A stretch of 6,334 nt of DNA from contig JBDIAP010000198.1 in the NCBI GenBank assembly GCA_039812485.1, positions 1 to 6,334 of the forward strand, in the 5' to 3' direction. Position 1 is the stretch's first letter; the number at the start of each line of letters is the position of its first letter. The translations under genes and the position numbers were made by a program. Below the pieces are notes generated by a model. That model had not been told where the DNA came from and searched no databases. It saw nothing but the letters and a program-made list of their open reading frames with translations. Positions 5,572-6,334 of this stretch are shown piece by piece. The DNA is from Kineosphaera sp039812485 (GTDB taxonomy: Bacteria; Actinomycetota; Actinomycetes; Actinomycetales; Dermatophilaceae).

Positions 5572-6275
5572 ACCTCACGATCACGCGCCTCGCGCTCTCG
5601 GCGCTGCTCGGCGCCCGCCGGGCCTGGGCTCTCGTCGCGTTTCCTGCCGCGCTCATCGGCATCGCCGTGCTCATGCGGGTGCTCGCGCCGGGCAGCACGA
5701 GCGCCGACTTCGTGGCCCAGCTCGCCTACCCGATCGTGCTGCCGCTCGTCGCGCTGCTCGCGACCTCCTCGGTGCTCGGCCCCGAGGTCGACGACGGCTC
5801 GATCGTCTATCTGCTCGCCAAGCCCGTCAACCGGTATGTCGTCGCCACCAGCAAGTATGTCGTCGCCTGGGCGGCCACGATGGTCGTCGGCGTGCTGCCG
5901 CTGCCCATCGTCGGGTGGATCCTCGACGGCATGCTGACGCGGGGGACGCAGGCGTACACACTCGGCGCGGTCGTGGCCGGCACGGTCTATTGCGGGCTGT
6001 TCCTCGCGCTCGCCGCGGTGACCCGCTATGCCGTGGTCTTCGGGCTGCTCTTCGTGCTGCTGTGGGAGGGCGCGCTCGGCGGGCTGCTCCCCGGCATCGC
6101 GTGGGTCAGCGTGCGGCAGTGGGGCGCTCGGGTCGCGGCGCTGCGCGACTCGTGGGTCGCCGCGCCCGACCTGCCGATCGCCTACGCGGTGGTGGCGGCG
6201 GCGGTCGTCACCGTCGGGGGCGCGTGGCTCGCCGGCGACCGGCTGCGCTCGTTCACGCTGCGCGGCGACCAGTAG
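5568..6275 (+). CDS. ABC-2 type permease, second module
   Basis: A 235-residue membrane protein, last gene of the operon. Hydrophobic segments lie at about 18-39, 51-70, 92-116, 131-150, 152-172 and 204-222. A cytoplasmic loop carries the motif GPEVDDGSIVYLLAKPVNRY (71-90). This aligns with the DLQHGSIVLYLARP loop of the first permease, so both belong to the same ABC-2 subfamily. It lacks the YRGYDGPRLG N-terminus of the first permease and is 57 residues shorter. The start ATG 5568 overlaps the upstream stop (ATGA), with only weak GGTGG upstream, which suggests coupling to the ATPase at 4657. Tyr codons are TAT in 5 of 8 cases, against none of 5 in that ATPase, a small-number oddity. It likely forms an exporter with the second ATPase. 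Substrate unknown. Confidence 0.92.
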   Translation: MNLTITRLALSALLGARRAWALVAFPAALIGIAVLMRVLAPGSTSADFVAQLAYPIVLPLVALLATSSVLGPEVDDGSIVYLLAKPVNRYVVATSKYVVAWAATMVVGVLPLPIVGWILDGMLTRGTQAYTLGAVVAGTVYCGLFLALAAVTRYAVVFGLLFVLLWEGALGGLLPGIAWVSVRQWGARVAALRDSWVAAPDLPIAYAVVAAAVVTVGGAWLAGDRLRSFTLRGDQ

Positions 6276-6308
6276 CGCGGGCCCCGGCGTCCGCCGCGGG
6301 CACGTGGG

Positions 6309-6323
6309 CCGCTCGGCGAGCGG
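6309..6323. other. Short hairpin after the operon
   Basis: CCGCTC-GGC-GAGCGG forms a perfect 6-bp stem with a 3-base loop, 33 bp after the last stop. It could contribute to transcription termination, but there is no T-run, and such hairpins arise easily in this GC-rich DNA. Otherwise the last 59 bases show nothing recognisable. Confidence 0.25.
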
Positions 6324-6334
6324 GCCGCGCCGCG

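Noticed and set aside
5568..6275. Higher TAT use for Tyr in the last permease as a sign of transfer
   Set aside because: There are only eight Tyr codons, and the rest of the codon use and GC content match the neighbours.
6309..6323. Rho-independent terminator for the ABC operon
   Set aside because: There is a hairpin but no T-run, so it is listed only as a low-confidence hairpin.

Overview
The window is very GC-rich DNA with strongly GC-biased third codon positions, short actinobacterial-style promoters (TANNNT -10 elements placed directly in front of start codons) and ATGA-type stop/start overlaps. This points to a high-GC actinobacterium. A member of the Micrococcales (Intrasporangiaceae/Dermatophilaceae-like) is my guess, but nothing here fixes the genus.

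Left part (1-2195). A decayed gene of the DUF385 / deazaflavin (F420)-dependent nitroreductase family runs rightward from beyond the left edge to 395. It carries two in-frame stops, an apparent 69-bp in-frame insertion and a frame change. Its last 25 bases overlap the 3' end of a convergent MarR-family regulator gene (868 to 371, minus strand). That regulator is divergent from a cytochrome P450 gene (975-2195). The 106-bp gap between them holds an 18-bp near-perfect palindrome, TGCGTGATGCATCATGCA, a good candidate MarR operator. There are plausible -10 elements on both sides. The simplest reading is a MarR repressor controlling itself and the P450.

Middle part (2196-2696). About 500 bp without a credible gene, but with unusual structure: nine tandem copies of a 19-bp unit (2201-2369), a nested stem-loop (2386-2443), and a long inverted repeat with arms of about 36 bp (2441-2577). 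The inverted repeat looks like a small palindromic/MITE-like element. The segment ends in a TACGCT -10 element six bases before a GTG, a likely leaderless start for the next operon.

Right part (2697-6275). A compact four-gene operon, ATPase-permease-ATPase-permease, in which every junction is a 4-bp ATGA overlap. It encodes two ABC-2 type export modules that look like an old tandem duplication, since the two permeases share a GSIV...YLA-(R/K)-P motif and the two ATPases share Y-S-x-G-M-(K/R)-Q-R signatures. The substrate cannot be read from the sequence. The last 59 bases hold only a short hairpin.

No wholly new system is evident. The most interesting parts are the repeat-rich 2201-2577 intergenic block, the MarR/P450 operator, the P450 that lacks the usual I-helix acid, and the eroded DUF385 gene.
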